In this document: piece after piece, positions 48,565 to 59,067 of the stretch
Position numbering within the stretch: the first letter of the stretch is position 1
Layout of the letters: the number at the start of each line of letters is the position of its first letter
Origin: Plantago ovata
Taxonomy: Eukaryota > Streptophyta > Magnoliopsida > Lamiales > Plantaginaceae
DNA: 64,000 nucleotides
Assembly: GCA_028274465.1 (NCBI GenBank)
Contig: CM051457.1
Span: forward strand, 14,683,097 to 14,747,096
Reading direction: 5' to 3'
Notes under the pieces: generated by a model
What the model was told of the DNA's origin: nothing
The model's database searches: none
The model's input: the letters and a program-made list of their open reading frames with translations, nothing else
Position numbers and translations under genes: made by a program

Positions 48565-51500
48565 AAGAATATTCAATGCTCCCTCCCCTGCCCCTCCGTT
48601 TAGTCTTTTAATATTGTTGTCAAAGGTACCACAAAGGGCTTGGTTTCGGGTTGAAATAGCAAGAGTTTTCAAGTGAGTGAAAATCACCAGAAAAATTAGA
48701 ACACTTGGGGTGAACAGAAGAAATATACTACAGTATTGCATAGGGTGATGCAATGTCAACTGCGATAAGTTCTATATAACAAGATTCGTCTCATGAATTA
48801 GTGTAATGAGTTAACCCATAACTTGATTAATATGGCATGATGTAGAATAGCAAAAAGTTAGCATTTTGATTGTTACCTCATTAATCCGTTGCTTAAGTTG
48901 ATGCAAGCTCTCTCTTGAAAAGGCACGAAATGTGCCACCAATGGTAACAGAATCTGGAATGACATTAAACGCACCGCCACCATGGAATTTAGAAACTGTA
49001 AGTACCTGTCCACGTGAATGATTTCTTAGATGATACCAAGTGGTTTTTAAGAGACTCAAGCATGGAAGTTTTTGTTTATCAACTTATATATTAAAAATGG
49101 TGTAACCTCAAATCCACTTTTCAACATGTTAAATGCAAAACTAAACATGACAATGCTTAAGAGGCCAAAGCTATGATTAAATCACATTTCATTATACGTT
49201 TGAGGCAAATGCCAGTGATCGTGACATAGTGAGAAGCTAACAATAGCAGTTGATATATTTGCACAGCAAATTGGCGGTGGTGGCTGGTATAACAGCCACC
49301 AGTATTATGTTCAGGAGAAATGTCTTTCAGGAAAAGCTTAATTGAAGAAAATGCAGGAAAACAAAGAGATATCTCCTGAAGCAAATATACTCTAGAAAAC
49401 ATATTTTAACATGTGGTTAAAGATTATCTGACGTACCATGGAGTCAAGAGGATCAGATTCCCGAGAAACAAGATGTTGTAAGCTGACAATTACATTAGAT
49501 GCAGCTAATATAGGGTCTATTGATTGCTGAGGAATAGCTGCATGACCACCTTTTCCGCTTATTACAGCTTCAAAGCGGCCACTACCTGCTGCAAGTGTTC
49601 CTGACCTGGATTCCACCTCACCAACCGGTAAGAGAGGATTAGCGTGGAGTCCAAATATGGCTTCAACGTGATCAAGAGCACCACCTTCGATCATCTTCTT
49701 AGCCCCTCCACCTCCTTCTTCTGCTGGTTGGAACACAAGAACAACGGTCCCCTGTTTGAATAAATTTATAAGAACGTGACACAATCAACAAGAACACTAC
49801 AAGAATATTAGGAGTAAAATTAGTCAATAAAAGATTTTAATTTTATCAGGGTTTAAAGGTTAGTTGGAAATCATATTTAGCTTTATCTGTTTCTCATTGA
49901 TTCTCCACTCTATCAGTTTTTAACCCACATAATTCTATTCTTGTGTTAAATGGATTGCTTTTTTTTTTTTTTTTTTTTGCTACATAAGAAATATCAAAAA
50001 ACTAAATATTAACCAAGGATAGGAAGCGGTGAATCGCGGTGGGTGGAGATGCCCAGAATCAAATGATTCTCCTTCATATCCCAACTTCATGAGAGCGTCC
50101 ATGATTTATGGAGCAGATGTTGAGACATTTCAATTATTTCCTTCAGGTGCAAATTGGAGGTAGTTTCTTCACTCTTCAACAACTTATACAGTGGTTGAGT
50201 CAAGTTCTATTTCAAACTTACCAACATTTCTTCACCAAGCAAATTCCAGTCCCTGTTGTAAAGCTAAAGCCTCTGCAACATCAACATCACAAACAGCCAG
50301 CCTTTCAGTAAATCCCCAAACCCAGCCTCCAATTGAATCTCTGCAAATTCCCCCACCAACATTTTTACCATTTGCAATCGAGGTTCCTCCATCTGTGTTA
50401 AGTTTCAACCAGTCCACAACTGGTTTATGCTATCTCTTCCTCCAATTTTTATCCCCCAATGCAGAGTAAATATGTGAAGCGAGCAGATTAGCTCTGAAAC
50501 ACGTAGAGTGTGGGTTTGGATTAATTCCTCGAAACAGGCCGTTATGGTGGATTGTTTGGTATTGTGACGGTCTCAATAGATACATTTTTTAGCATTGGAG
50601 TTGCAAATCACCACGTAAATAGTTTAAAATCACCACAAATAAGAGCAAATTATCCTTTATTCATCTGTGAATAACTTATCCTGATTGTTAGACTAATAGC
50701 CACTTGTTATACGGCATACTTGATAAACCCTCAAGCATCCAGCTAAAAGGCTTGTAGCTTGATTTTTAGTGATTTATCAAGGATAGGTAGTTTATCATAC
50801 AACAAGAAGACGACTATGCAGCTACCTACTACAAATTTTTAAGTTTCACATAATCTTAATCCACCAAGTCTACACTCTAAACGTTACCAAATTACATGCA
50901 TAAAATCTTTAAACACTAACAAAAAAATGCCATCTGATATGTTCTTTGCTCTAGCTTCCTACTTAATACTACTTCCTCCGTCCCCCTTATAGCTTCCCAT
51001 TTACTTTTGTTGACTTTTTTTAGCCTCCGTTTGACTCCGAATTAATCCTAATTCATATCGAAATAGTAATTTTTTAATTTATATTATGAAAATATAAGAT
51101 TTGCACTTCCATAATATAAGTTCAAATATTAATTTTGTGGTACAATTTAAGATTAATTTGGAGTCAAACGGAGACTAACAAAAGTCAACAAAAGCAAATG
51201 GGAAGCTATAAGGAGGACGGATGAAGTAATATTTAAATGTGGAGTATGTGATGAGAATCCGTCTCTTATAATTGTCAACTCCAAATCATACACAACCATG
51301 AATGATTACATTTCCCTTTCTCAGTAACAATCATCATAACCTAATACTCTGCAGTACAGATTATAAGTATATGTCTGCTATTTCTCAGCGCCATCATGCC
51401 TAATTAAGAAAAAAAGACATCCTAGATAGAGAATTAACACAAATGGAAGAAGCATACTGGCAACCTATACTATCATGTAAATAATAAATAGCCTACAAGC

Positions 51501-52794
51501 AGTAAGAGTTATATAAATCAAGAAAAAGAAATGAAGTTAAAATGATTGAGGCGTACACCTTAAAAAGATCTTGATGCTCTTTGAGAATCTTTGCAGCACC
51601 AAGAAGCATTGCAGTATGTGCATCATGCCCACACGCATGCATCTTACCAGGATTCTTACTCTTGTGCTTCCACTCCACCATTTCCTATAGTCAAAACCAA
51701 CTCCGTAAACAAGACTTGTATAAACAGAAGTTGCAAAAACACCCCCTTGATGAGTATTTCTCACTGAATAACTAGGTATCAAACAGAATTCCTTAAAGGG
51801 GAAAAGAAGTATGTACGGAGGCATCACGACATCAATCTAACGTGCTATAACCCATAACTGCACATGTATCACATTTGATGTGTCAATCGACACCCTTACA
51901 AAAGCTTAACTTCCATACACACACATAACACTGCCATCTCCTTAAAAAATGGATCAATAGTTACTTGCACACACCAGAACTAAGAGGTAAAATACACTAA
52001 TCCAACAACTGTGCCTCAAATTGGCAACTTAATCTACTCATCAAAGTTCAAAACACTGTCCCATGTCAACATAAATAGCAAGTACATCCAAAAACTCAAC
52101 AGGAAACTCAACAAAATAACTTCAACTTCAAAATCTATCATCAACCATGATGCAAATAAACTAGCTTTAAGTTGATCACCATACAAATTTTATTGCAATT
52201 ATGAAACCACATGAGTTACTTGCACACACCAGAAACTAAGTGGCAAAATGCAGTAATCAAACAACTTTGAAACATAGCCACCAATTGGCAACTTAATCTA
52301 CTTATCAAAGTTCAAAAAACATTCTCAGCCAGCAAGTAGTACATCCACTACATCAACAGGAAACTGAAAAAAACATAGACAGACACTGCATTAGCCACCA
52401 AATAAATTACAATTTAACTAGGTATTAACAAAACCTGCAAAGCAAGGGCATCCATATCTGCTCTTATGGCAGCAAAAGGAGGCTCCCCTGATCCAATATA
52501 ACCAAGCACACCAGTAGTACCGGCAATAGGATGCTTGTACTTGATCCCCATTTTATCCAATTCATCTCTAACAAGTTTACTGGTTTCGAATTCTTGGTAG
52601 CCCAGTTCAGGATTCTCATGTATTTTCCTCCTGACTCCAACCATCCAATCAAAGAAACCATCTTGTTTGGCAAAGTTGAGAAAGTTCACGGGAATCTCTT
52701 TGGAAGCTGGGTTCAATTCTGAGAAGATTGGTTGGGTTGAAAACAAGAGAAGAAGGATGAAGATGGAGAAAAGCCCTTTTGAGTGACTCATCAT
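46851..52794 (-). CDS. IAA-amino acid hydrolase, ILR1-like (5 exons)
   Basis: Exons in order: 52794-52435, 51684-51559, 49751-49437, 49005-48877, 47258-46851; all introns are phase 0 and GT..AG. The product is 445 residues, normal for the family. It belongs to the M20 metallopeptidases that release free auxin (or jasmonate-type hormone) from amino-acid conjugates. It has a signal peptide (about residues 1-25, [13 protein letters not shown]), the metal ligands Cys and His in HACGHDAH, Glu in [10 protein letters not shown], His in FGLHAN and His in VHSPHF, and MGAEDFSFY. The last four residues are HDEL, an ER-retrieval signal, so it should act in the ER lumen. The start is the first of two adjacent ATGs after a long leader that is also open upstream. 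Introns 2 and 4 are swollen by repeats and transposons. It is complete; which ILR1/ILL/IAR3 orthologue it is cannot be told. Confidence 0.95.
47636..47785. repeat. Imperfect ~40-bp tandem repeat in intron 4
   Basis: The phrase 'agatcaagacaactgccgat' with 'agtaagtgttcaaaggt' recurs four times, the third copy being shortened. It lies wholly within intron 4 of the IAA-amino acid hydrolase gene. Confidence 0.85.
48505..48562. repeat. Poly-C/poly-A tract in intron 4
   Basis: Fifteen C, a short CA run and about 35 A. This is low complexity and prone to assembly or sequencing error. Glycine/lysine/phenylalanine-rich open frames here are artefacts. Confidence 0.9.
50030..50417 (-). mobile_element. 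RNase H-like domain fragment in intron 2
   Basis: The minus strand reads [20 protein letters not shown] then [14 protein letters not shown] and [15 protein letters not shown]: the first half of an RVT_3-type RNase H with its first catalytic Asp (NTDG). After a frameshift, a degenerate second half ([24 protein letters not shown]) follows. It is a decayed retroelement or RNase H-like relic inside the hydrolase intron, in the same orientation as the gene. Confidence 0.75.
50972..51226. mobile_element. Stowaway MITE
   Basis: The termini CTTCCTCCGTCCCCCTTATA and the matching reverse complement TATAAGGAGGACGGATGAAG carry the Stowaway CTCCCTCCGT signature. The inverted repeats extend about 70 bases (through TTGTTGACT and CTCCGTTTGACTCC). 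TA target duplications lie at 50970-50971 and 51227-51228. Total 255 bases, within intron 2 of the hydrolase gene. Confidence 0.93.
51960..52330. repeat. ~100-bp direct duplication in intron 1
   Basis: The block 'acttgcacacaccagaacta' through 'attggcaacttaatctactc' and 'atcaaagttcaaaa' at about 51963-52050 recurs at about 52217-52315, some 255 bases apart, with point differences. Confidence 0.8.
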
Positions 52795-53634
52795 GACTGC
52801 TTGGATTCTGATTCTTCTTTTCTTTTCTTTTTGTCCCTGTTCAGTATAAAGGGTTGATTGTACAGATGAAGCGAACCTATGGTGAACCGTCCATGGTGGT
52901 TTCCATTGTTGGTACTGCAAATTTGCAGAGAACTTCAGCTTCTTTGGTACCCACGAAAGTCTCTGCGAATTGCAATACTACTCCCACCGTCCAATGAGAA
53001 TCTATTTGATTTTTGGATCATTGTCCGTCACTACATTAAGTGTGTTATATTCTTCTTCTTTTTTTTTTCAAATTTGTTTATATTTGATTTTGAAATGTTT
53101 TTTTTTGGCATGTTTATATTTGATTTATTGAGTTAATGGAATGGTGACATGACATGAATGAAGGGTTTGAAAGAGTTTATTAAACTGAGATAGTCTTATA
53201 TTTTTCATAGATTTTGCAAGATTTTACTATGCTGAATATCAATGTAATTTTACAAGCCAGGGTTGAATAAATAATTAAATATTGACAATTAATCTACTTT
53301 TTTTTATGTAAAAAGAAAATCAACTCACTCAATAATTAAATTTCGACAAGATTTTAGTCCCCTAGCTAATTTCAGAAAATCTAGTTTAATTATATTTTCC
53401 TCCAAAATGAATCAACCCATTCAAAAATCCCATAAGATGTGTTCTATAGTCAAAGATTGTCTAATTTTAGTACAGCAAGTCTAATTGACAAAAAGAAAAA
53501 ACTAGTAACTTTTTCTCAATTAGAAATACTTTTCGAAATTAATGATAAATTTTACAGACTTATTAATTAAAATCTACAATCAAATTATTTAAACAGATTT
53601 GCTTCCTTTAATATTTTGAGGTCCATCTTTGTTC
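52795..53634. other. divergent intergenic region
   Basis: This holds the hydrolase 5' leader/promoter (minus) and the RNase T2 promoter (plus). The hydrolase frame stays open upstream to 52920, but a signal peptide supports the ATG at 52794. The rest is AT-rich with T runs; no gene. Confidence 0.5.
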
Positions 53635-53647
53635 ACTATATATATTT
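53635..53647 (+). promoter_or_regulatory. TATA box of the RNase T2 gene
   Basis: CTATATATATTTA lies about 70 bases before the ATG at 53714, typical for a short-leader plant gene. Confidence 0.6.
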
Positions 53648-53713
53648 AAGGCTAGTTCATAATTTCTTTCATCTAATTCAGGTCAAGCTAGGGAGAGCAA
53701 ATTAACAGAGAGA

Positions 53714-54873
53714 ATGATGAATTTGGATAGAGTAATATGTCTTAAGCTTGTAATCGTGTTAAGCTTATCACTGGTTGCACTTGGTGATAATAGTTTTCAA
53801 GCTTTCTACTTTATGCAACAGGTGACTTAATTTGCTCCTATCTAATTATTCATCTTTTTCTACTTAATTTATATCTTTTCTGATTAGCAAAGATTGAGAG
53901 ATACGGCTGATGTTTCTGTTGTGTACTTATGTATACTATATATTGAATGTCATTTTGTATCCTCAATTATTTTAACTGTGGAAATTGGTGTTTTTACACA
54001 AAATATGTACGGACTAATGAAAATGTGCTTTTTCGATATTTTCTTTTCAGTGACTCTGATGTGATGTTGATCCGTCTTTTTCTTTATAAATCGTTTCTCA
54101 TAAGACTTGCTCTTCGTGATTTATAGTGAATTGCACGTAGTATTAACTTTACTAGTTTGCAATTATTAATTTAAGAAAAAATTGAATCTGCAGTGGCTAG
54201 GTTCATATTGCAACCAACAGGGAACTAAGTGTTGCTATCCAGAAACTAGAAAACCAGCAGGAGATTTTACTATCTATGGACTCTGGCCTTATTTCAGTGG
54301 TGGTAGTTTTCCTAAGAACTGTCCAGGATCTAGTTTCGACGTTGGCCCGGTACGTAAATTAATTCTTTTTTCCCACGCCAAATTAAGGATTTATTAGTAC
54401 AACATTTAGAAGAACAAACATTATTATTATGTGTATTTACATTTGAATTGCAGCTTAAACCGATACAAGGCCATCTACAAAAATCATGGCCATCCTTCAC
54501 ATGCCCACTTATAGGGAGGAAGTTTTGGTTACATGAGTGGAACAAGCGCGGAACATGCTCAAAATCCGTCTTGAGCGAAATGCGCTACTTTCAAGCGGCT
54601 TTGAACTTGAAGAAGAAGATCAACCTCCTCCAAATCCTTGCAGGCGCTGGAATCAAGCCGGACAACAAGTTGTACTCTCTCGATTCGATCAAGCAGGTGA
54701 TTACTCGTGGTGTCGGGTTCGAACCTTGGATTCAATGTAACAATAATGCTCAGGGGAACAATCAGATTTGGCAAGTCACGCTGTGTGCGGATAAGACTGG
54801 GAGCACACTGATTAAGTGCCCCCAGATTCCCAAAGGCAATTGTAACTCCAACATCCAATTTCCATCTTACTAG
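53714..54873 (+). CDS. Secreted RNase T2-family protein, catalytic histidines replaced
   Basis: Exons 53714-53821, 54194-54349 and 54454-54873, all GT..AG and phase 0, give 227 residues, the usual length of S-like RNases. Residues 1-24 are a signal peptide (LKLVIVLSLSLVALG). The fold markers are present: QWLGSYCNQQGTKCCYP, then a second block FTIYGLWP, and later WLHEWNKRGTC, CADKTG and the C-terminal cysteines. In active T2 enzymes the first conserved site is (I/F)HGLWP and the second HEWxKHGTC. Here Tyr64 replaces the first catalytic His and Arg120 the second, while His115, Glu116 and Lys119 remain. RNA cleavage is therefore probably lost, as in known non-catalytic T2 relatives that serve as storage or defence proteins. 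The reading frame is intact and splice sites are good, arguing for a retained non-enzymatic role rather than a pseudogene. Confidence 0.92.
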
Positions 54874-55000
54874 CTAGATACAAATGTAGCCTAGCTTATC
54901 GGAACTTTGATACATGTTGTGGGATTTTTAGATGCAGGGTGTCAACACTAACACACCCTTTGCCTTCAAGAAATTTAATCATGCCCCTGGGACATCATCA

Positions 55001-55392
55001 TCGTTTGGCATTTATTAAAGATTAACAATCATAAGATTTTATTTTTTTCCTTCAAATATTACAACTACTCTTATACTACTACCTGCTAGTATTATACAAA
55101 TATCATAAACCACCTTATTTCTCCACATCTAAACCAACTTATAACTCCATCACCGTCATGGATCGAACCATGAACCTCTCATTTCACAGTTCCAACTCGT
55201 TTGGCATTTATTAAAGATTAACAATCATAAGATTTTTTTTTTTACTTCTAATATTACAACTACTCTTATACTACTATTATACAAATATCCTAAACTACCT
55301 TATTTCTCCACATCTAAACCAACCCTTATAACTCAGTCACCATCATGGATCGAACCATGAATCTCTCCCTTCACAGTTCCAACTCTTTACCG
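55001..55392. repeat. 196-bp tandem duplication
   Basis: The block 'cgtttggcatttattaaaga' through 'catggatcgaaccatgaacc' to 'cacagttccaactc' occurs twice in direct succession (about 55001-55196 and 55197-55392) with a few differences. The minus strand of each unit holds GGTTCGATCC, a perfect B-box-type word, hinting at a tRNA-derived SINE origin. Confidence 0.85.
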
Positions 55393-55724
55393 ATGCACCA
55401 CCTTATGATTCCCAACAATCATAAGATCATGAAGGAGGATTATTTGATCCTTTGAGGAGAGGAGTGGTAGACTGGTGGGCAATATTTTATATATACACTG
55501 TCTCCAAGATCTTGCCTTAATAATACAACCTTCGTCTCTATATTACAATAATATTGTAGCTAATACGAATCCTAAGAGTATTCGAATTGGTTGTCTTAAT
55601 TAACAACAATTCCATCTCCTAAATATAAAAGATTTCTGGAGTTAACTTCGGTGTTGACACAACTCCTAACTCAACACTTAACTCGGTTGAGATAACACAT
55701 TTCACTAATATTATTTTATTTTTT

Positions 55725-57250
55725 AAGATACTTGTGATTAAGTCAATATACTCTGAGATTAGTGTTATAATTTCTTTTTTGAAACAACAAAAATTTTATT
55801 ACTTAAAGATTAAAGAGTATAAGAAATATTTGAAACATATTCAATACAACGAAAGTTATTACGAAACATACCTCCGCAGGGGCGGAGATAGGGGGTGGCG
55901 GGGGAGGCGACCGCCACCCCCCAAACTTTCAATTTTTTTAATTATCCTATATATATTTTGCGAAATTCACATTTCGTCTTCCCTAATTTTTTAATCAAAT
56001 TTCTTAACTTTCGAATAGGTATCTTGTTATAATATATTTCGCCACCCCCACTTTTCATTTCTGACTACGTCCCTGTACCTCCGGTTCACATATACACACA
56101 ACCATGATACAACAAACCTCCCATGCATCCAAACAAAGAGGGAACATCAACATCGATACTTACGGCGCAGCTCTAGTCTCAACCTTAAGCCATGAGTACT
56201 ATCCTTGTCTTAATGTCCACACCAAACCAACTCCACGCTTATGAGATTAGTCCAATCACCAACAAACACATCAAACAACAACATAAATTGTGATTAAGTC
56301 AATATATATGAGATTAGTGTTATAATACTACTCCTATTATTTTAAAGAGACTTATATTAGTTGTGATTAAGTCAATATACTCGAGATTTGTGTCATAATA
56401 ATAGTACTATTATTTCTAAACAGCCTTGTGATTAAGCCAATATAAATTCGAGATTAGTGTTACTTAATTGCAAAGAAAATTATCTAGTGTTACTTGGATC
56501 AGAAATTTAAATGAAATTTCCGCTAGTTAATTATTTAGAATATTCTTATTGTTATGGTTTGAGACTTAAATAGGGCTTTAAACATAAAAGTCCCAGAAGA
56601 ATCATTTTTCAAATTGAAAACTCTAATGGTTTGAAGTTTAATTAGAGCTTCTATTCTATGTGGGCCACATGTGCAACAATAATACTTCATCAACTAAACA
56701 AACAAACAAGTAGCAATAAAAAATTAATTTATAGGGCTTAATTATTTTTCTATTTAATTGGAGATTTAAGTTTTAAAAAAAACCTACATTTAAACTAACC
56801 TCTTGATTTACCAGTACCAATAAGAGCCAAAATAAATTAATTAAGCATAGGAAACGTCGTCATAAGCTATCTATATACTATCATAATTAAGACACATGCA
56901 TTTTTAAAGAGACTTGTGATTAAGGTCAATATACTCGAGATTAGTGTCACATATCATATTTTACTGTAGTTTACGGTATATATATTACTCAGGACGGATA
57001 GTTTGAGGGGGAGAAATTACATATATATAGAGTTGGTTCGGTGGTTTGGAGGGTTCTGCAAAATTAAAATTACATATATGGGTTCTACTCTATCATGTTT
57101 TACAAAGACTTGTGATTATTTTTTTTATTATTATTTTTTTTTTGTAAAGTGTGATTAATTCACTATACACGAGATTAGTTATAATACTCCGTAGTAAAGA
57201 GACTTGTGATTAAGTCAATATATACTCGATCGAGATTAGTGTTACTTGCA
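55725..57250. repeat. Cluster of a dispersed ~45-bp motif
   Basis: The motif 'agagacttgtgattaagtca' followed by 'atatactcgagattagtgtta' appears, with variation, at about 55727, 56288, 56350, 56424, 56922, 57145 (weak) and 57193. A longer companion, 'ttgcaaagaaaattatcta', follows two of the copies (56470 and 57245). Irregular spacing rules out a simple tandem satellite. No open frame is conserved. Confidence 0.75.
55877..56075. mobile_element. hAT-type MITE, copy 2
   Basis: It starts CAGGGGCGGAG and ends CTACGTCCCTG (imperfect inverted repeats), and is flanked by a perfect 8-bp duplication tacctccg (55869-55876 and 56076-56083). The 199-base interior is AT-rich after a GC-rich head. The termini are related to the element at 6157-6517. 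Confidence 0.88.
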
Positions 57251-57298
57251 AAGAAAATTATCTACTCATATTGTCGCGAAATTCATTCCTTGAATCCC

Positions 57299-57308
57299 TA
57301 TATATATA
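57299..57308 (+). promoter_or_regulatory. TATA box of the GASA-like gene
   Basis: CTATATATATACC is followed by a pyrimidine-rich CTCCTCAGTTC stretch. A start site about 30 bases downstream (57330-57340) would put the ATT microsatellite in the leader. Confidence 0.55.
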
Positions 57309-57365
57309 CCTCCTCAGTTCGACTATATACAATATAGTATCACTCAGAAAATCAATCTTAATTTG

Positions 57366-57369
57366 ATGA

Positions 57370-57463
<94 letters not shown>

Positions 57464-57464
57464 G
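57366..57464 (+). other. (ATT)n microsatellite forming a polyleucine uORF
   Basis: A perfect ATT/TTA run spans about 57370-57463. Read from the ATG at 57366 it is ATG ATA (TTA)30 TAG: a 32-residue Met-Ile-Leu30 peptide ending 29 bases before the main ATG at 57494. The repeat contains no other ATG. Whether it is transcribed depends on the predicted start site near 57330. Confidence 0.7.
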
Positions 57465-57493
57465 TTGATACATATATAGTTTGGCAATTAAAC

Positions 57494-58488
57494 ATGGGTT
57501 CGATAAAAGCCATGCTAATTCTCTCGGCATTCCTACTCGGACTAACCCAAATGGTAATTCCAATTTTTCTGTTTCTTTATCATTCTTAATTTTTATGATA
57601 TCATATAGTATATGTTATGCTACTGTTTAGATGTATTTATAATTAAGTATAATATATAATTAATCATATCCTTTTCACTTGTTGTAGGTTTCGTTTGCAG
57701 AAAATGTTGATGATCATCGTTCTCTCATTATGAAGGTGAGATCATGAATGCATTATGCATGCCATATTGCACTTTCCCATTTGTCACTTTAATTAAATTA
57801 AACGTCCATCCAAGATCGTAACATTATACTTCTTGTTTACTAATTAATTTGTGCGTGCACATGTACGTATATGAGTACGTACAGAATAGTCGTAACAACG
57901 TGAAAGTAGCTCTGGTTCAAGCCACAGCTCCAGCACCCAGTGGCGGTGATCATCCCTCCCAAATCCACTGGGAACCAAGTAGGTGGATTGGATTTTTTTT
58001 TTCTTTTTTAAAATCTCGATATTACATGAGTGATACATCGTTAACTTATACATCATTCTATTATAAATCGTATCATTACAATTTCAAAAAGCAACTATTA
58101 CAAAGCTAGTAATAAACTAGAAATAATCACGCACTTGACGACCATTGAACTCATGACTTCTAGAGTCATGGCACCTCAGCAACCAATTGAGTTAGATCTC
58201 ATATTGATGGAATTTGATTTATTTATTTTTTTCCTGAAAGTTTGAAATTACCCTTTTGAATTTGGTTTACTCTATTTTGACGCAGGTATGACGTGTCCGG
58301 AATATTGTCTATTCTATTGCTACAAAATAAACCGGCCCACTAATGCGTGTTGGAAGGCTTGTCGCCGATGCTGCGCGGCCCTCAACTGTATCCCAGGGGT
58401 TCTTGGTAACTGCCACGGTAAATGGAAGAGGCTCAAACTTGTTGTCCATGGTGGAAGAATCACCACCTGTCCACGACGCAAATCTTGA
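57494..58488 (+). CDS. GASA/snakin-like cysteine-rich peptide (4 exons, 10 cysteines)
   Basis: Exons 57494-57553, 57688-57735, 57885-57978 and 58286-58488 (GT..AG) give 134 residues. Residues 1-24 are a signal peptide (LILSAFLLGLTQMVSFA). A variable linker follows (about 25-68, with ATAPAPSGG). The C-terminal domain from Cys71 has cysteines at 71, 75, 79, 89, 93, 96, 97, 102, 110 and 129 and ends CPRRKS. Order and spacing (CxxxCxxxC, then C-x3-C-x2-CC, then NCIPG, GNC, TTCP) match the gibberellin-regulated GASA/snakin domain, which normally has 12 cysteines. Missing are the one in the usual CCAKC and the first of the usual CPC pair. Members are secreted antimicrobial or growth-regulating peptides. 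The frame is intact. A divergent paralogue rather than a dead gene is most likely; the low identity leaves some doubt. Confidence 0.75.
57985..58210 (-). mobile_element. tRNA-derived SINE-like insertion in intron 3
   Basis: On the minus strand it begins near 58205 with a tRNA-like head (GAGATCTAACTCAATTGGTTG, close to a polymerase III A box, then GAGTTCAATGG, a weak B box). It runs through AT-rich body to a poly-A-like tail at 58010-57988 (plus-strand T run). Length about 220 bases fits a plant SINE. Target duplications were not clear. Confidence 0.55.
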
Positions 58489-59067
58489 TCAAATCAAGAC
58501 TCTAGCTAATGCTGCTTAACAGCCTTTAATATCGTATTATATCTTCAAAATGCATAATCTAGCTGTTAACTATAAACATTATATAAAGGCTTCCCTTTCT
58601 TTTGCTGAAGGATTGGTAGATGTCAATGAGGCGAATGAATAATTCTACGTATGTGCCCCTTCTTGACATTGCAGATGTTTTATGTAGCTATAGACCTTTA
58701 GTAGCAATCTTGTTCTTGTGAAGAAATTACAACAGAGTGTAGCAACAGATACATATATATAAAGGATCTTCCATACAGTTCAGATAAAGACCAGAAATCT
58801 TGATCTGACACAGGAGACATGTAACATAATACTACTACGTAGTACATATTTAATTATGTAGAGTGCAAAAATGCAGCAACAATCTCAACTCCCTAGTTCT
58901 CTGTTAAAAACATAAGATGAGTGCCTTACTCTTCTCTCAACGAAGGAAATTAATACAAAACTAGCTTCCATCAATTACTGTATCATCGGATGAGATAACC
59001 TCGTTCTAGAGTCGATTGTTGTGCAACCCCGGATTCCGTCATAGGCTTGTTTTACAGCCAAAAGAGC

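Noticed and set aside
52795-52920. Upstream in-frame extension of the hydrolase start
   Set aside because: The extension would bury the signal peptide; the ATG at 52794 gives a normal secretory start and family length.
54559-54858. 99-codon minus-strand frame over RNase T2 exon 3
   Set aside because: It is antisense to conserved T2 coding sequence and has no domain.
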